From: Hirschia sp964342355
Lineage (GTDB): Bacteria; Pseudomonadota; Alphaproteobacteria; Caulobacterales; Hyphomonadaceae
Length of the DNA: 64,000 nt
NCBI GenBank assembly: GCA_964342355.1
Contig: CAYFFG010000003.1
Span: forward strand, 124,001-188,000
Direction: 5' to 3'
Shown here: positions 41,195-50,818 of the stretch, in pieces
How the letters are laid out: every line of letters begins with the position of its first letter
How positions within the stretch are numbered: the first letter of the stretch is position 1
Position numbers and translations under genes: made by a program
Notes under the pieces: model-generated
What the model saw: only the letters and a program-made list of their open reading frames with translations
Databases searched by the model: none
What the model was told of the DNA's origin: nothing

Positions 41195-41678
41195 ACCTTC
41201 AAAATATTCGCGTGTATCTTCCATTTTTCCGACGAAGCGAAAATGGCCTGAACCGCCCTGATCGCTTTTAGCGAGAAACTTGCCTGAATCCGGATATTCG
41301 CAGATCTCAACATCTGATTTTGATGAGATTGCCATATATTTCAGGGTGTTTTTTCCGGTGTTAATCAGCTGATGGGCGAATTCAGCCCCCCCCACGCGGG
41401 GCGCCGAGAACATCGCCCGCTTTCACAGCATACGTCTCCTCGCCAAAGCGATAGGCGCCTTCACCCTCCAGGATGATAAACATCTCATCTTCACAATGAT
41501 GGACATGGAACGGACACGCCGTTTTTCCGGCCGGCACTTCGCAATAGCATGCCCCGATTTGTGTCAGGCCCAGCTTTTCTGAAAGCGGCAGGTCGTCACT
41601 TTGGTATTTTTGTCCATGGGAAAATGGCTGAAGCGCTTCTTCTGAAATCCGCACAAATGGTTTCGGTGTGTTCCCCAT
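41180..41678 (-). pseudogene. Cupin-domain protein, frame broken in a G8 tract
   Basis: A single cupin domain is spread over two frames. From ATG 41678, residues run through GACYCEVPAGKTACPFHVHHCEDEMFIILEGEGAYRFG (the metal-ligand HVHHCEDE box 1) to GDVLGAPRGGG and stop at about 41382. The remaining half (AEFAHQLINTGKNTLKYMAISS and EVCEYPDSGKF-like sequence) continues in another frame to 41180. The junction is a run of eight C on the + strand at about 41387-41394; one base fewer restores one continuous product of about 165 residues. It is either a sequencing/assembly error, a phase-variable tract or a true pseudogene. Intact relatives bind a metal and often act on sugars or small acids. Confidence 0.78.
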
Positions 41679-41804
41679 ATCCCTCTCCCCCATCTTGCAA
41701 GCCCCAAGTGTTACATCGCTTGAACACCGCAGCAACGAATAAAAGAAACCTGAAAACAAACCTTGCTCTTGACGGGATCGAGAGGGGAAGTCTCTAACAG
41801 ATTC

Positions 41805-43184
41805 ATGCCATCGCCCAGACGACAACACACATCGCGATTTGCCCGCTTTAAAGAGTCCGCCCAGCGCAGTCGCTGGCCGCGCGCCCTGAAGCTTTGGCTA
41901 ATTGCTTCGGGCATAGGACTTGTCGTCGGCACAGCTGTCATTCTGTTCCGCCTCGCTATTATCGCTGGCGAGTTTATGTTCTTCCGCGCCGAGGACGAAA
42001 ACGTCGCCACTGCTGCGGCCCAGCTTCCGCATTATCTCGTCGTCTGTGCGCCGATTGCTGGCGGGTGTGTTGTCGGGCTCTTATTATGGGTCGGCAGCGT
42101 CAATGGATGGGGCAAACGCCCACGCGCTTTTTCAATCGCTGATGTGATGAAAGCACGGCGCTATCCGCGTCGCATCAACGCCACCGGGCTGACATTGAAA
42201 GACGGGCTTTTGTCCGCTGCAATATCAATTGTGTCTTTGGGATCGGGGTCATCTACCGGGCGAGAAGGCCCTGCCGTACACCTTGGCGCGATGCTCGCGC
42301 GGATACCTGCGCGCATTATGAGCATGGACGTGCGCACAACCCGCACATTGATTGGTTGTGGCGCAGCCGCAGCGGTTTCCGCATCTTTCCACGCCCCGCT
42401 TGCCGGTGTTCTATTTGCACGCGAAGTCATCCTTCAGCGTTACCGGATTGCAGACATCGGCCCGATTGCTGTCGCCTCAGTTGTCGCCGCACTCCTGGCG
42501 CGCGCGAAATTTGGAAATTCAAACATCTTCTTGACGAATGCAGTCGACGATCCAAGCGTTCTTCTATTTCTGGGCACGCCACTTATGGGACTTCTTGCTG
42601 CGGCGTTGGCAATCGTCGCCATTTGGCTTTGGTCAAAAGCGCCTGAAACAGGCGAGAGATTTGCAGAGCATTGGCGCATTCCTGTTTGGGTTCTGCCTCC
42701 CTTGGGCGGGCTTGTTCTGGGCATGTTCGCCATCGCCTTTCCGCAGGTCTTGGGAGTTGGATATGAATCGACAGCTGCGGCGCTCGCAGGCGGCTATGGC
42801 GCACTTTTCATGATGGTGCTGGTATTTGCAAAACTGGCAGCAACTGGGCTTTGCATCGGTGCGCACTTTGGCGGCGGCGTATTCTCACCCGCCATCTATA
42901 TTGGTTGCATGCTAGGCGGCGCTTTTGGCGCAGCTTATGGCTTGATGATCGGTGACGCAGACGCTGGCCGCGCCTTTTACACCATTGTCGGCATGGGCGC
43001 TGTTTCCGGCGCTATTCTTGGCGCACCTGTATCGACGACGCTGATCGTGTTTGAACTGACCTCTTCATACGAGACTGCCGCAGCGGTTCTTGTCTCGGTT
43101 TCTCTGGCCACAGTCCTCGTTCAATCCCAGGGCGGCGCGCTCTTTGAACGCCAGCTCAAAGCGCGGATGCGTCAATACTACTGA
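41805..43184 (+). CDS. CLC-family chloride channel/transporter
   Basis: 459 residues from ATG 41805 (a TTG at 41763 would add 14 basic residues and is less likely). About ten membrane helices. Chloride-pathway motifs are GSGSSTGREGP (the gating Glu is in GREGP; the first motif departs from the usual GSGIP), GGGVFSPAIYIG (GxFxP), and GMGAVSGAILGAPVSTTLIVFEL. No C-terminal CBS domains, so it is of the short bacterial type. Whether it exchanges Cl-/H+ or acts as a channel cannot be decided; the external gating Glu is present, and an internal proton Glu was not verified. Confidence 0.92.
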   Translation: MPSPRRQHTSRFARFKESAQRSRWPRALKLWLIASGIGLVVGTAVILFRLAIIAGEFMFFRAEDENVATAAAQLPHYLVVCAPIAGGCVVGLLLWVGSVNGWGKRPRAFSIADVMKARRYPRRINATGLTLKDGLLSAAISIVSLGSGSSTGREGPAVHLGAMLARIPARIMSMDVRTTRTLIGCGAAAAVSASFHAPLAGVLFAREVILQRYRIADIGPIAVASVVAALLARAKFGNSNIFLTNAVDDPSVLLFLGTPLMGLLAAALAIVAIWLWSKAPETGERFAEHWRIPVWVLPPLGGLVLGMFAIAFPQVLGVGYESTAAALAGGYGALFMMVLVFAKLAATGLCIGAHFGGGVFSPAIYIGCMLGGAFGAAYGLMIGDADAGRAFYTIVGMGAVSGAILGAPVSTTLIVFELTSSYETAAAVLVSVSLATVLVQSQGGALFERQLKARMRQYY

Positions 43185-43298
43185 GTCTAAATTGATTGGG
43201 GTCTTTAGTCTCACGCTAGTCGCGTTTACTATGGAACATAACGCGAATCATAATACGGCGCTTACCCTGTAGAGCTAAAGCGCTGAAACCTTATCCGG

Positions 43299-45662
43299 AT
43301 GTCCATGACCGACGATTTTGACAATCTGCCAATCTCCCAACGCGCAATGGCGCGCCCGCCAGAAGCGCCACTCAGGGACGCAGACTATCTGGAAGGTCTC
43401 AACCAGGAACAACGCGAAGCTGTTGAGACAACGGACGGCCCCCTGCTCGTGCTTGCTGGCGCCGGAACAGGTAAGACACGCGTTCTCACAACCCGACTTG
43501 CCCATATCCTGAACCAACGTCTTGCCTGGGCCTCACAAACGCTCACCGTCACCTTCACCAACAAAGCCGCACGCGAAATGCGCGAACGCGCCGAAGCCCT
43601 CATTGGCGATGAAGCCCAGTCACTGCGCTGGCTCGGCACCTTTCACTCAGTCTCCGCGCAGATCCTTAGACGTCATGCAGAACTGGTCGATCTGGAATCC
43701 AGCTTCACTGTCATCGACACAGATGATCAGCTGCGCCTCCTCAAACAGATAATCGAATCTGAAAACATCGACCCGAAACGTTGGACTCCGCGTTTTCTGG
43801 CTGGTCTGATCGATAATTGGAAAAACCGCGCCTGGACCTATGACAAGCTTCCCCCTGGCGAGGGCAATGAGTTCGCCAATGGCCGCGGCAAGGACTTGTA
43901 CAAAATCTATCAGCAACGCCTGCGCGTTCTCAACGCTGTCGATTTTGGCGATCTACTGCTCCACAACATCACAATATTCCAGAAAAATCCGGAAATCCTT
44001 GCAGATTACCACAAGCGTTTTCGCTATATTCTAGTGGACGAATATCAAGACACAAACGTCGCTCAATACCTCTGGCTGAGGCTGTTGGCGCAGGGATCCA
44101 ACAATATCTGCTGCGTGGGTGATGATGACCAGTCCATCTATGGCTGGCGCGGCGCAGAAGTGGATAACATTCTCCGCTTTGAAAAAGATTTTCCAGGCGC
44201 AAAAGTCATCCGGCTGGAACGCAATTATCGGTCCACGCCGAAAATCCTGGCATGTGCGTCCCATCTCATCAGCGCCAACAAAGATCGCCTTGGCAAGACG
44301 CTCCACACTGGCGATGAAACCGCAGATCCGGGTGATCCCGTAAAAGTGCGCGGCGTCTGGGATGGCGAAGCAGAAGCGCGCCTCATTGGCGACGATATCG
44401 AAGCCTGGCGCGCATCTGGCCGCCCCTATGCGCAATGCGCCGTATTGGTGCGCGCTTCATGGCAAATGAGGGCGTTTGAAGAGCGCTTCATTATGCTGGG
44501 CATCCCTTACAAAGTTATCGGCGGTCCGCGCTTTTTCGAACGCGCCGAGATCCGCGACGCGATGGCCTATCTTCGCCTTATCCGATCCGATGCAGACGAT
44601 CTGGCGTTTGAGCGCGTCATCAACCAACCCAAGCGAGGCGTCGGCGCAACCAGTCTGCAAAAGGTTCAGATCATCGCCCGTGAGATGGGCCGCCCCCTTG
44701 CCTTCACAGCTGACATGATGCTGCGCGGTGATGAAATCTCAGGCAAAGCCCGCAATGGCATCCGCGCATTTCTCAATGATCTGGAGCGGTGGCGCGCCCA
44801 GGCTCGCGACCTTGAACATCCACGCCTGATGGAAGTCATTTTAGACGAGTGCGGCTACACGGATATGCTCAAAGCCGACAAATCACCTCAAGCTCAAACA
44901 CGGCTTGAAAACCTCAAAGAACTTGTCCGCGCCATGGGCGAGTTTGACAGTCTCAGCGCCTTCCTTGAACACGTCGAACTTGTGATGGACGCCAGCCAGG
45001 GCGATGAAAGTGATGATCAGGTCCAGATCCTCACGCTGCACGCCGCCAAAGGACTTGAATGGCCGATGGTCTTCCTGCCCGGCTGGGAGGAAGAAGTTTT
45101 TCCATCCAAACGATCACTGGACGAAGGCGGCGCCCGCGCCCTCGAAGAAGAACGCCGCCTAGCCTATGTCGGCGTCACCCGCGCACGTGAGCGGGCCTAT
45201 ATTTCCTTTGTCGCTAACCGTCAGATTTTCGGACGTTGGCAATCCGTTATGCCATCGCGCTTCGTTGACGAATTACCGCCACAGCACGTCGATGCTGTGT
45301 CTGAAACGGGCTATGGATCTGCGCCAGGCGGCTTCAAAGGGTCCGGCTTTGGTGGAACCAGCCGCTTTGACGATGATGTGTCCTTTGGCGGGTCAACATA
45401 TGAAAGCCCAGGTTGGAAACGCGCGCAGGCAGCAAGGAAAGAAACCAGCAATCGTCCCGCTCCGCCTGACATCAATCCGTCAGGTCGGCTGGTCGCGCAT
45501 TCTGATCCGGAAGCGACAAGCGGACTAAAACTTGGACAACGCATCTTTCACATGAAATTTGGGTACGGTCGGATTGCCGCGATCGACGGCACAAAGCTCA
45601 CAGTCGATTTTGAAAAAGCAGGTCGCAAAAAGGTTGTCGAAACCTTCGTAGAAGCTGCCTGA
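43299..45662 (+). CDS. uvrD: UvrD/PcrA-type superfamily 1 DNA helicase
   Basis: 787-residue ATP-dependent 3'-5' helicase used in nucleotide excision and mismatch repair. LNQEQREAVETTDGPLLVLAGAGTGKT (Q motif and Walker A) is near residue 35. VTFTNKAAREM (Ia), VDEYQDTN (Walker B), VGDDDQSIYGWRGA (III), RLERNYRS (IV), LTLHAAKGLEWPMVFLPG (V) and RRLAYVGVTRARE (VI) follow in order. The C-terminal 60 residues form a Tudor-like end (GQRIFHMKFGYGRIAAID) seen in PcrA/UvrD. The start has no strong ribosome site. PcrA versus UvrD naming is a matter of convention. Confidence 0.96.
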   Translation: MSMTDDFDNLPISQRAMARPPEAPLRDADYLEGLNQEQREAVETTDGPLLVLAGAGTGKTRVLTTRLAHILNQRLAWASQTLTVTFTNKAAREMRERAEALIGDEAQSLRWLGTFHSVSAQILRRHAELVDLESSFTVIDTDDQLRLLKQIIESENIDPKRWTPRFLAGLIDNWKNRAWTYDKLPPGEGNEFANGRGKDLYKIYQQRLRVLNAVDFGDLLLHNITIFQKNPEILADYHKRFRYILVDEYQDTNVAQYLWLRLLAQGSNNICCVGDDDQSIYGWRGAEVDNILRFEKDFPGAKVIRLERNYRSTPKILACASHLISANKDRLGKTLHTGDETADPGDPVKVRGVWDGEAEARLIGDDIEAWRASGRPYAQCAVLVRASWQMRAFEERFIMLGIPYKVIGGPRFFERAEIRDAMAYLRLIRSDADDLAFERVINQPKRGVGATSLQKVQIIAREMGRPLAFTADMMLRGDEISGKARNGIRAFLNDLERWRAQARDLEHPRLMEVILDECGYTDMLKADKSPQAQTRLENLKELVRAMGEFDSLSAFLEHVELVMDASQGDESDDQVQILTLHAAKGLEWPMVFLPGWEEEVFPSKRSLDEGGARALEEERRLAYVGVTRARERAYISFVANRQIFGRWQSVMPSRFVDELPPQHVDAVSETGYGSAPGGFKGSGFGGTSRFDDDVSFGGSTYESPGWKRAQAARKETSNRPAPPDINPSGRLVAHSDPEATSGLKLGQRIFHMKFGYGRIAAIDGTKLTVDFEKAGRKKVVETFVEAA

Positions 45663-45799
45663 AATATATTTCCTCACAATACTTCTCGTATTGTTGCTTG
45701 ATAGAAAACACGCCACGATTTAGACTCACGACGAACCTCCACTTAAAGGTGAGGTCAGTAGCGTTTGATAAGAGTCCTCACAATGCCAGGAACTTGGGA

Positions 45800-45839
45800 T
45801 TGAGACATCAAACCCGGGTTTTGGTCCTTCGTTGAGACA
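45800..45839. promoter_or_regulatory. Repeats upstream of the PAS-kinase gene
   Basis: TTGAGACA occurs at 45800-45807 and again at 45832-45839, 32 bp apart, close to three helical turns. Between them is a perfect 12-bp palindrome AAACCCGGGTTT at 45810-45821. The block ends 23 nt before the kinase ATG. It may be an operator for this two-gene system; no promoter motif is certain. Confidence 0.35.
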
Positions 45840-45862
45840 CCCAAGCGACGGGGGGAAACCAA

Positions 45863-47332
45863 GTGGAACAAGTTCCAATCAATAAAATAATCAGTGATGA
45901 CACAGCACGTTTGAACGCAGTGCTGGAAACTGTCATTGATGGTCTGATCATTATCGACGCGAAAGGCCGTATCGCAACTTTCAATAGTTCGGCCGAGCGC
46001 TTGTTTGGCTATTCACGCGAAGAAGTCATCGGCAAAAATGTATCCATGCTGATGCCGGATCCATATCAAAGCGAACATGACCAATACCTGACAAATTATC
46101 TCACCACCGGAGATAACAAAGTTATCGGTATTGGTCGGGAAATCCGCGCCCGGCGCAAGAACGGAGAGGTCTTCGACGCTGAACTCGGCGTTAATGAAAT
46201 GCAGGTCTCCGGCCAGCGCATGTTCGTCGGCACCATTCGCAACATTTCCAAACGCAAGGATGACGCCGCACAATTCAAAGCCGTATTGGACACGGTGATC
46301 GACGGACTCATCATCATCGACGCCCAAGGTCATATCTCAACGTTTAACTCGTCAGCCGAACGCCTGTTTGGCTATGCCCGCGAAGAAGTCATCGGCAAAA
46401 ACGTGTCCATGCTGATGCCTGAACCGTACAGAGGCGAACACGATCAGTATCTGGTAAACTACCTCACCACGGCAGAAAACAAGGTCATCGGCATTGGCCG
46501 GGAAATCACCGCCCAACGCAAAGATGGCGAAGTGTTCGACGCTGAGCTTGGCGTCAATGAATTGGAGGTCTCAGGCGTACGTATGTTTGTCGGCACCATC
46601 CGTGACATCTCCGATCGCAAACGCGCTGAAAATGAATTGCTTCGTTCAAATGAAGAACTTGAGCGTTTCGCTTATGTGACCTCCCATGACCTGCAGGAAC
46701 CACTGCGAACAGTTGTCAATTTTTCGGAACTTCTTAGCCTTGAAGCCCGCGACAAACTGGATGGAGAGTGCCTCCAATTCCTGAACATAATCGCAGAGTC
46801 CGCTGGTCGTATGCAGCGCCAGATCCTGGATCTGCTGGAATATTCCCGCCTCACTTCGATAGACAGCCGCTTGCTCCCCTGTGACACGGAACAACAGACC
46901 AAAATTGCGATGGCAAACCTGGAAAAATCAATTGATGCTTCGGATGCCAAGATCACGCTTGGCCATATGCCAACGGTGATGGCGTCAGACACACTTTTCA
47001 CAAGCATGATGCAAAACTTGATCGGAAACGCCATCAAGTACAGGCATGCTGACCGCACGCCCATAATCAGCATTTCCGCGCAAGACTGTGGGGAAGACTG
47101 GAAATTCTGTATTTGTGACAATGGCATCGGAATACAGAAAGAATATTGCGATCAGATTTTTGATATATTTCGCCGTTTACACAAGCGCGAAGAATATTCA
47201 GGCACAGGAATTGGCTTGGCAATTTGCAGAAAGATTGTAGACAGTTTCAATGGACGAATTTGGGTTGAATCAACTCCGGGGGAAGGAAGTAATTTTTACT
47301 TCACGGTACCGAAGTCAGAGGAAACAACTTAA
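45863..47332 (+). CDS. Sensor histidine kinase with two tandem FixL-like PAS domains
   Basis: 489 residues, soluble. PAS1 (about 14-130) and PAS2 (about 135-250) are near-duplicates. Both carry the FixL heme-PAS pattern: MLMPxPYxxEHDQYL, with His at 72 and 193 where FixL has its proximal heme ligand, and IGIGRE, with Arg at 92 and 213 matching the FixL oxygen-switch Arg220. A HisKA domain with H275 (YVTSHDLQEP) and an HATPase (NLIGNAIKYRH, CDNGIGI, GTGIGLAICRKI) complete it. The predicted signal is O2, NO or CO, by analogy. The gene overlaps its response regulator by 1 nt (TAATG). An earlier residue, N in place of FixL Arg206, could change ligand affinity. Confidence 0.92.
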   Translation: MEQVPINKIISDDTARLNAVLETVIDGLIIIDAKGRIATFNSSAERLFGYSREEVIGKNVSMLMPDPYQSEHDQYLTNYLTTGDNKVIGIGREIRARRKNGEVFDAELGVNEMQVSGQRMFVGTIRNISKRKDDAAQFKAVLDTVIDGLIIIDAQGHISTFNSSAERLFGYAREEVIGKNVSMLMPEPYRGEHDQYLVNYLTTAENKVIGIGREITAQRKDGEVFDAELGVNELEVSGVRMFVGTIRDISDRKRAENELLRSNEELERFAYVTSHDLQEPLRTVVNFSELLSLEARDKLDGECLQFLNIIAESAGRMQRQILDLLEYSRLTSIDSRLLPCDTEQQTKIAMANLEKSIDASDAKITLGHMPTVMASDTLFTSMMQNLIGNAIKYRHADRTPIISISAQDCGEDWKFCICDNGIGIQKEYCDQIFDIFRRLHKREEYSGTGIGLAICRKIVDSFNGRIWVESTPGEGSNFYFTVPKSEETT

Positions 47333-47772
47333 TGACTACCCGAGAGCCTGCAAAAATACTTCTCGCTGAAGATAATTACAGCGACGTTTTGTTGTTGAAA
47401 GTGTCACTTGAAAAAAGCAACTTCCCTTGTGAATTAAGTGTCGCCGCAAACGGTGAGATAGCATCAAAAATGCTCAAACAAGAAGGCGATTACGCTGCTA
47501 CGCCAAAGCCGGACATCATCATTCTTGATATCAACATGCCCTTGAAAACTGGGCATCAGTTGCTGGAAGAAATCAAAAAAGATGATCGCTTGAAGAAAAT
47601 TCCAGTCATCATGCTGACCGGTTCCAAGACCAGTCAGGACGTCGATGCAGCTTACAGCAACCATGCTTCCGGTTACATTGTAAAACCAATGCAACTTGGC
47701 GAATATGGCGACATCATCGACGCTATTGAGCGTTACTGGTTCTCCACGGTTAGTCTTCCTCCGGCCGCCTGA
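47332..47772 (+). CDS. Single-domain response regulator (Rcp1-like)
   Basis: 146 residues: a stand-alone receiver with the acidic cluster AEDN, phosphoacceptor Asp in IIILDINMPLKTG (about residue 64), Thr in MLTGSK and Lys in IVKPMQL. The extra loop before the phosphoacceptor strand and the long C-terminal helix resemble Rcp1, the partner of phytochrome-type kinases with SHDLQEPLR H-boxes. It is translationally coupled to the PAS kinase, so this is a cognate pair. With no output domain, it must act by protein contact. Confidence 0.92.
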   Translation: MTTREPAKILLAEDNYSDVLLLKVSLEKSNFPCELSVAANGEIASKMLKQEGDYAATPKPDIIILDINMPLKTGHQLLEEIKKDDRLKKIPVIMLTGSKTSQDVDAAYSNHASGYIVKPMQLGEYGDIIDAIERYWFSTVSLPPAA

Positions 47773-47888
47773 TCACTTTCGGGCGGACTTCTTTGCCAAA
47801 AAACATCTATTGGCATTCCAAAATCTCAGAAATTGCGTCAGGTTTGCGCGCAATTAGCACGCTATCAACATCATGAAGGATGAACAGC

Positions 47889-48851
47889 ATGTTCAAAGTC
47901 AGCGCTGTGTGTGATCGCCAAACGGCAGAGCGTCTTTCTGACATTCTTGCTGATATGGACCCGTCTCCAGCAGCCGCTGTCTCGACAGAAGAAGTCAGCC
48001 GCACATCTTGGCGGATAGACGCCTTTTGCCATGATGAAGACGTTTCCAAGGCATGCGTCGAAATCATCGAGAACGAGGCGCCGGGCGTCTCTGCATCCTT
48101 TGCAAAGCTTGAAGACAAAGACTGGGTCGCAGAAAGCTTAAAAGGCCTGCCCGCTGTCGAGGCTGGCCCATTTTATGTGGCGGGCGCTCACGAGTTGGGA
48201 CGTTTAAGTGGCGGACGCATTCCGATCTGGATTGAAGCTGGTCCAGCCTTTGGCACAGGCCACCACGGTACGACCAAAGGGTGCCTTTTGGCTCTATCCG
48301 AACTGAAGCGGCGCAAAGGCAAACTGGGAAAAGTGCTCGATGTCGGCACGGGTTCAGGTGTTTTAGCCATTGCCGCGTTAAAAACAGGAGCTGATCAGAT
48401 TGTCGCTTCCGACATTGATCCTGAATCAATCCGGATCGCTAAAATTAATGCGCAAAACAACAAGACAGGACGCAGGCTGCATCTTTTAGAAGCCAATGGT
48501 GTCAACAACACATTCATCCGCACGACTGGCCCTTACGACACGGTGATGGCGAATATTCTGGCGCGCCCGCTTATCTCTCTTGCGCCTCAACTTGCAAAAC
48601 TCACCAAACCGGGCGGACACATTATCCTCTCCGGATTGCTCACCTATCAGGAACCGCTCGTAAAAGCCGCCTTTGCGGGTCGCAATCTGGTGCTTGAGCA
48701 ACGCAAGCGTCTGGGCGCATGGTCCACTTTGGTGTTTGCAAAGCCCTTGCCTGCGCAACCCGCGGTCAAGAAAGCGTCTAAAGAAGAAGAGTTTTATTTC
48801 TTCGATATTTTTCCACCCGGTTTTGAAGAAGCCTTCGATACCGACGCTTGA
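47889..48851 (+). CDS. prmA: Ribosomal protein L11 methyltransferase
   Basis: 320 residues from ATG 47889, preferred to the ATG at 47880 because AAGG lies 9-12 nt upstream of it. PrmA trimethylates L11. After an N-terminal substrate-recognition domain (about 1-110) come IEAGPAFGTGHHGTTKGCL, the SAM loop VLDVGTGSGVLAIAALK, and the NILARPLISLAP motif (NPPY-like). A short C-terminal extension (KKASKEEEFYFFDIFPPGF) follows the catalytic domain. No operon partner. Confidence 0.93.
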   Translation: MFKVSAVCDRQTAERLSDILADMDPSPAAAVSTEEVSRTSWRIDAFCHDEDVSKACVEIIENEAPGVSASFAKLEDKDWVAESLKGLPAVEAGPFYVAGAHELGRLSGGRIPIWIEAGPAFGTGHHGTTKGCLLALSELKRRKGKLGKVLDVGTGSGVLAIAALKTGADQIVASDIDPESIRIAKINAQNNKTGRRLHLLEANGVNNTFIRTTGPYDTVMANILARPLISLAPQLAKLTKPGGHIILSGLLTYQEPLVKAAFAGRNLVLEQRKRLGAWSTLVFAKPLPAQPAVKKASKEEEFYFFDIFPPGFEEAFDTDA

Positions 48852-49002
48852 TGCTGATTGAACCTGTCAGGTAAAATATTCAACAATCAAACCAATACGC
48901 CAAACTATATTGCGTAGGTAAGGTTTGCTTCGGCAATCCTCCCTCCTAAATTGGTATTACGTTATCAACGACCTTGCTTACCGCACTCCAGACAGGTGAA
49001 CT

Positions 49003-50814
49003 ATGAGACAGACTTTTGAAGTCACCGGCGGCCCCAATGTTGGGCGCAGTAACCTGCCCGTGCTACGTAAGGCCATGAAAGACGCCAAATTGGACGGTCT
49101 TTATATTCCTCACGAAGACGCTTACCAAAACGAATATCTGCCAGCAGCATATGACCGCCTGGCATGGGCGACAGGATTTACCGGTTCGGCCGGGTCTGCG
49201 CTGGTGTTTTTAGATTCTGCAATTGTCTTCGTTGACGGTCGCTACACACTGCAAGCCGCACAACAACTCGATAAGGCGCTATTCGACACTGCTGACTTAA
49301 CTGAACCCGGACCTTTTGGCTGGCTCGCTGAACAAGACCTTCCCCAAAAGCGCATCGGATATGACCCTGAGCTCATCGCGCCGGACGCTTTGGCGCACTT
49401 GTCAGCCGCAGCTATTCAGGCGGGTGCGAAGCTGATTGAATTGGCGACAAATCCAATCGATACAGCCTGGACCGATCAGCCTAGCGAACCAATGGAACGC
49501 ATCGTTCCACATGATATTAAATACGCTGGCCAAACTCATCGTTCCAAGCGGGATCACATTGCAGTCGCTCTTCGCAAATCTGGCGCAGACGCCACAATTA
49601 TCACCTCACCTGCATCTATCGCGTGGTTATTCAATATTCGTGGCGGCGATGTGAAATGCTCGCCATTGCCGCTTGCCCGCGCAATCCTTTATGCAAATGG
49701 CGACGCAAGCCTTTACGCTCATGAAGACAAACTGGATTCTTCCCTGAAAGACCACCTGGAAGACGTACAGGTGTATTCACCCGAACACCTCCAGGAACAC
49801 CTCCAGGACTTTTCCGGCAAATCTGTATCGCTAGACCCTTCCCTCGCGTCGGCTTGGTTCTTCAATCAGCTAAAAGCTGCTGGTGCGAACATCATCCGCG
49901 AAATGGACCCTATTGCGCTTCCCCGCGCCTGTAAAAACGCGGTTGAAGTAGAAGGCTCCCGCGCTGCGCATCGCCGCGATGGCGCCGCAATGGTGCGCTT
50001 CTTACGCTGGTTGGAAACGGAAAAAGTTCAGACCGGCAAGGTAACCGAAATTGACGCCGCCAGCAGGCTGGAACAATTCCGCGAAGAACAACAAGGGTTA
50101 AAAGACCTGTCGTTTGAATCGATTTCAGGCGCAGGTCCAAATGGCGCTGTCGTCCATTATCGCGTCAATGAAGCGACCAACCGCACACTGGAGCCAGGAA
50201 CGCTTTTCCTGATTGATTCCGGCGGTCAATATCTTGACGGCACCACGGATATTACACGTACGGTCGCCATCGGCGAACCGACACAGGAAATGCGCGAACG
50301 CTATACAGCCGTTCTTAAAGCGCACATCGCATTGGCGCAGCTCCGCTTTCCCGCCGGCACAACAGGGCATGCGATTGACGCGGTCGCCCGCGCGCCTTTG
50401 TGGGCAATGGGATTAGATTATGATCATGGGACAGGTCATGGGGTCGGCAGCTATCTGGGCGTCCACGAAGGCCCGCAGCGCATTTCCAAAGCGCCAAACA
50501 ATGTGGCTTTAAAACCTGGCATGATCGTGTCCAACGAACCCGGATTTTACAAAACCAATGCGTATGGCATCCGGATTGAAAACCTTCAGGTCGTCACGCA
50601 AGCCGAACCCATTCATGAGGGCGAACATCCCATGCATGGGTTTGAAACACTCACGCTCGCTCCCCTTGACCGCCGACTGATCGAACAGGGCATGTTGACG
50701 CCAACAGAATGGATTTGGGTCGATCGCTATCATGCGCGCGTATACAAAGAACTTGGCGAACTGCTAACAGCGTCAGACCGGAATTGGCTCGAAGAGGTCT
50801 GCAGAGAACTCTAG
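49003..50814 (+). CDS. pepP: Xaa-Pro aminopeptidase (aminopeptidase P, long form)
   Basis: 603-residue metallopeptidase of the creatinase/pita-bread fold, cutting N-terminal residues before proline. Two creatinase-like N-terminal domains (about 1-310) precede the catalytic domain. Metal ligands are readable as Asp in LIDSGGQYLDGTTD, His in GTGHGVGSYLGVHE, Glu in SNEPGFY and Glu in GIRIENL. The long three-domain architecture resembles eukaryotic XPNPEP1 and is common in alphaproteobacteria. Start ATG with AGGTGA. Convergent with ligA, with only 4 nt between stops. Confidence 0.93.
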   Translation: MRQTFEVTGGPNVGRSNLPVLRKAMKDAKLDGLYIPHEDAYQNEYLPAAYDRLAWATGFTGSAGSALVFLDSAIVFVDGRYTLQAAQQLDKALFDTADLTEPGPFGWLAEQDLPQKRIGYDPELIAPDALAHLSAAAIQAGAKLIELATNPIDTAWTDQPSEPMERIVPHDIKYAGQTHRSKRDHIAVALRKSGADATIITSPASIAWLFNIRGGDVKCSPLPLARAILYANGDASLYAHEDKLDSSLKDHLEDVQVYSPEHLQEHLQDFSGKSVSLDPSLASAWFFNQLKAAGANIIREMDPIALPRACKNAVEVEGSRAAHRRDGAAMVRFLRWLETEKVQTGKVTEIDAASRLEQFREEQQGLKDLSFESISGAGPNGAVVHYRVNEATNRTLEPGTLFLIDSGGQYLDGTTDITRTVAIGEPTQEMRERYTAVLKAHIALAQLRFPAGTTGHAIDAVARAPLWAMGLDYDHGTGHGVGSYLGVHEGPQRISKAPNNVALKPGMIVSNEPGFYKTNAYGIRIENLQVVTQAEPIHEGEHPMHGFETLTLAPLDRRLIEQGMLTPTEWIWVDRYHARVYKELGELLTASDRNWLEEVCREL

Positions 50815-50818
50815 CGGA

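Noticed and set aside
41180..41413. Separate 77-codon gene downstream of the cupin
   Set aside because: Its sequence is the natural second half of the same cupin; no ribosome site, and the break is at a homopolymer.
45789..45833. GGAAC followed by CGTT, considered as an EcfG general-stress promoter before the PAS kinase
   Set aside because: The spacing is about 36 nt instead of 16-17.
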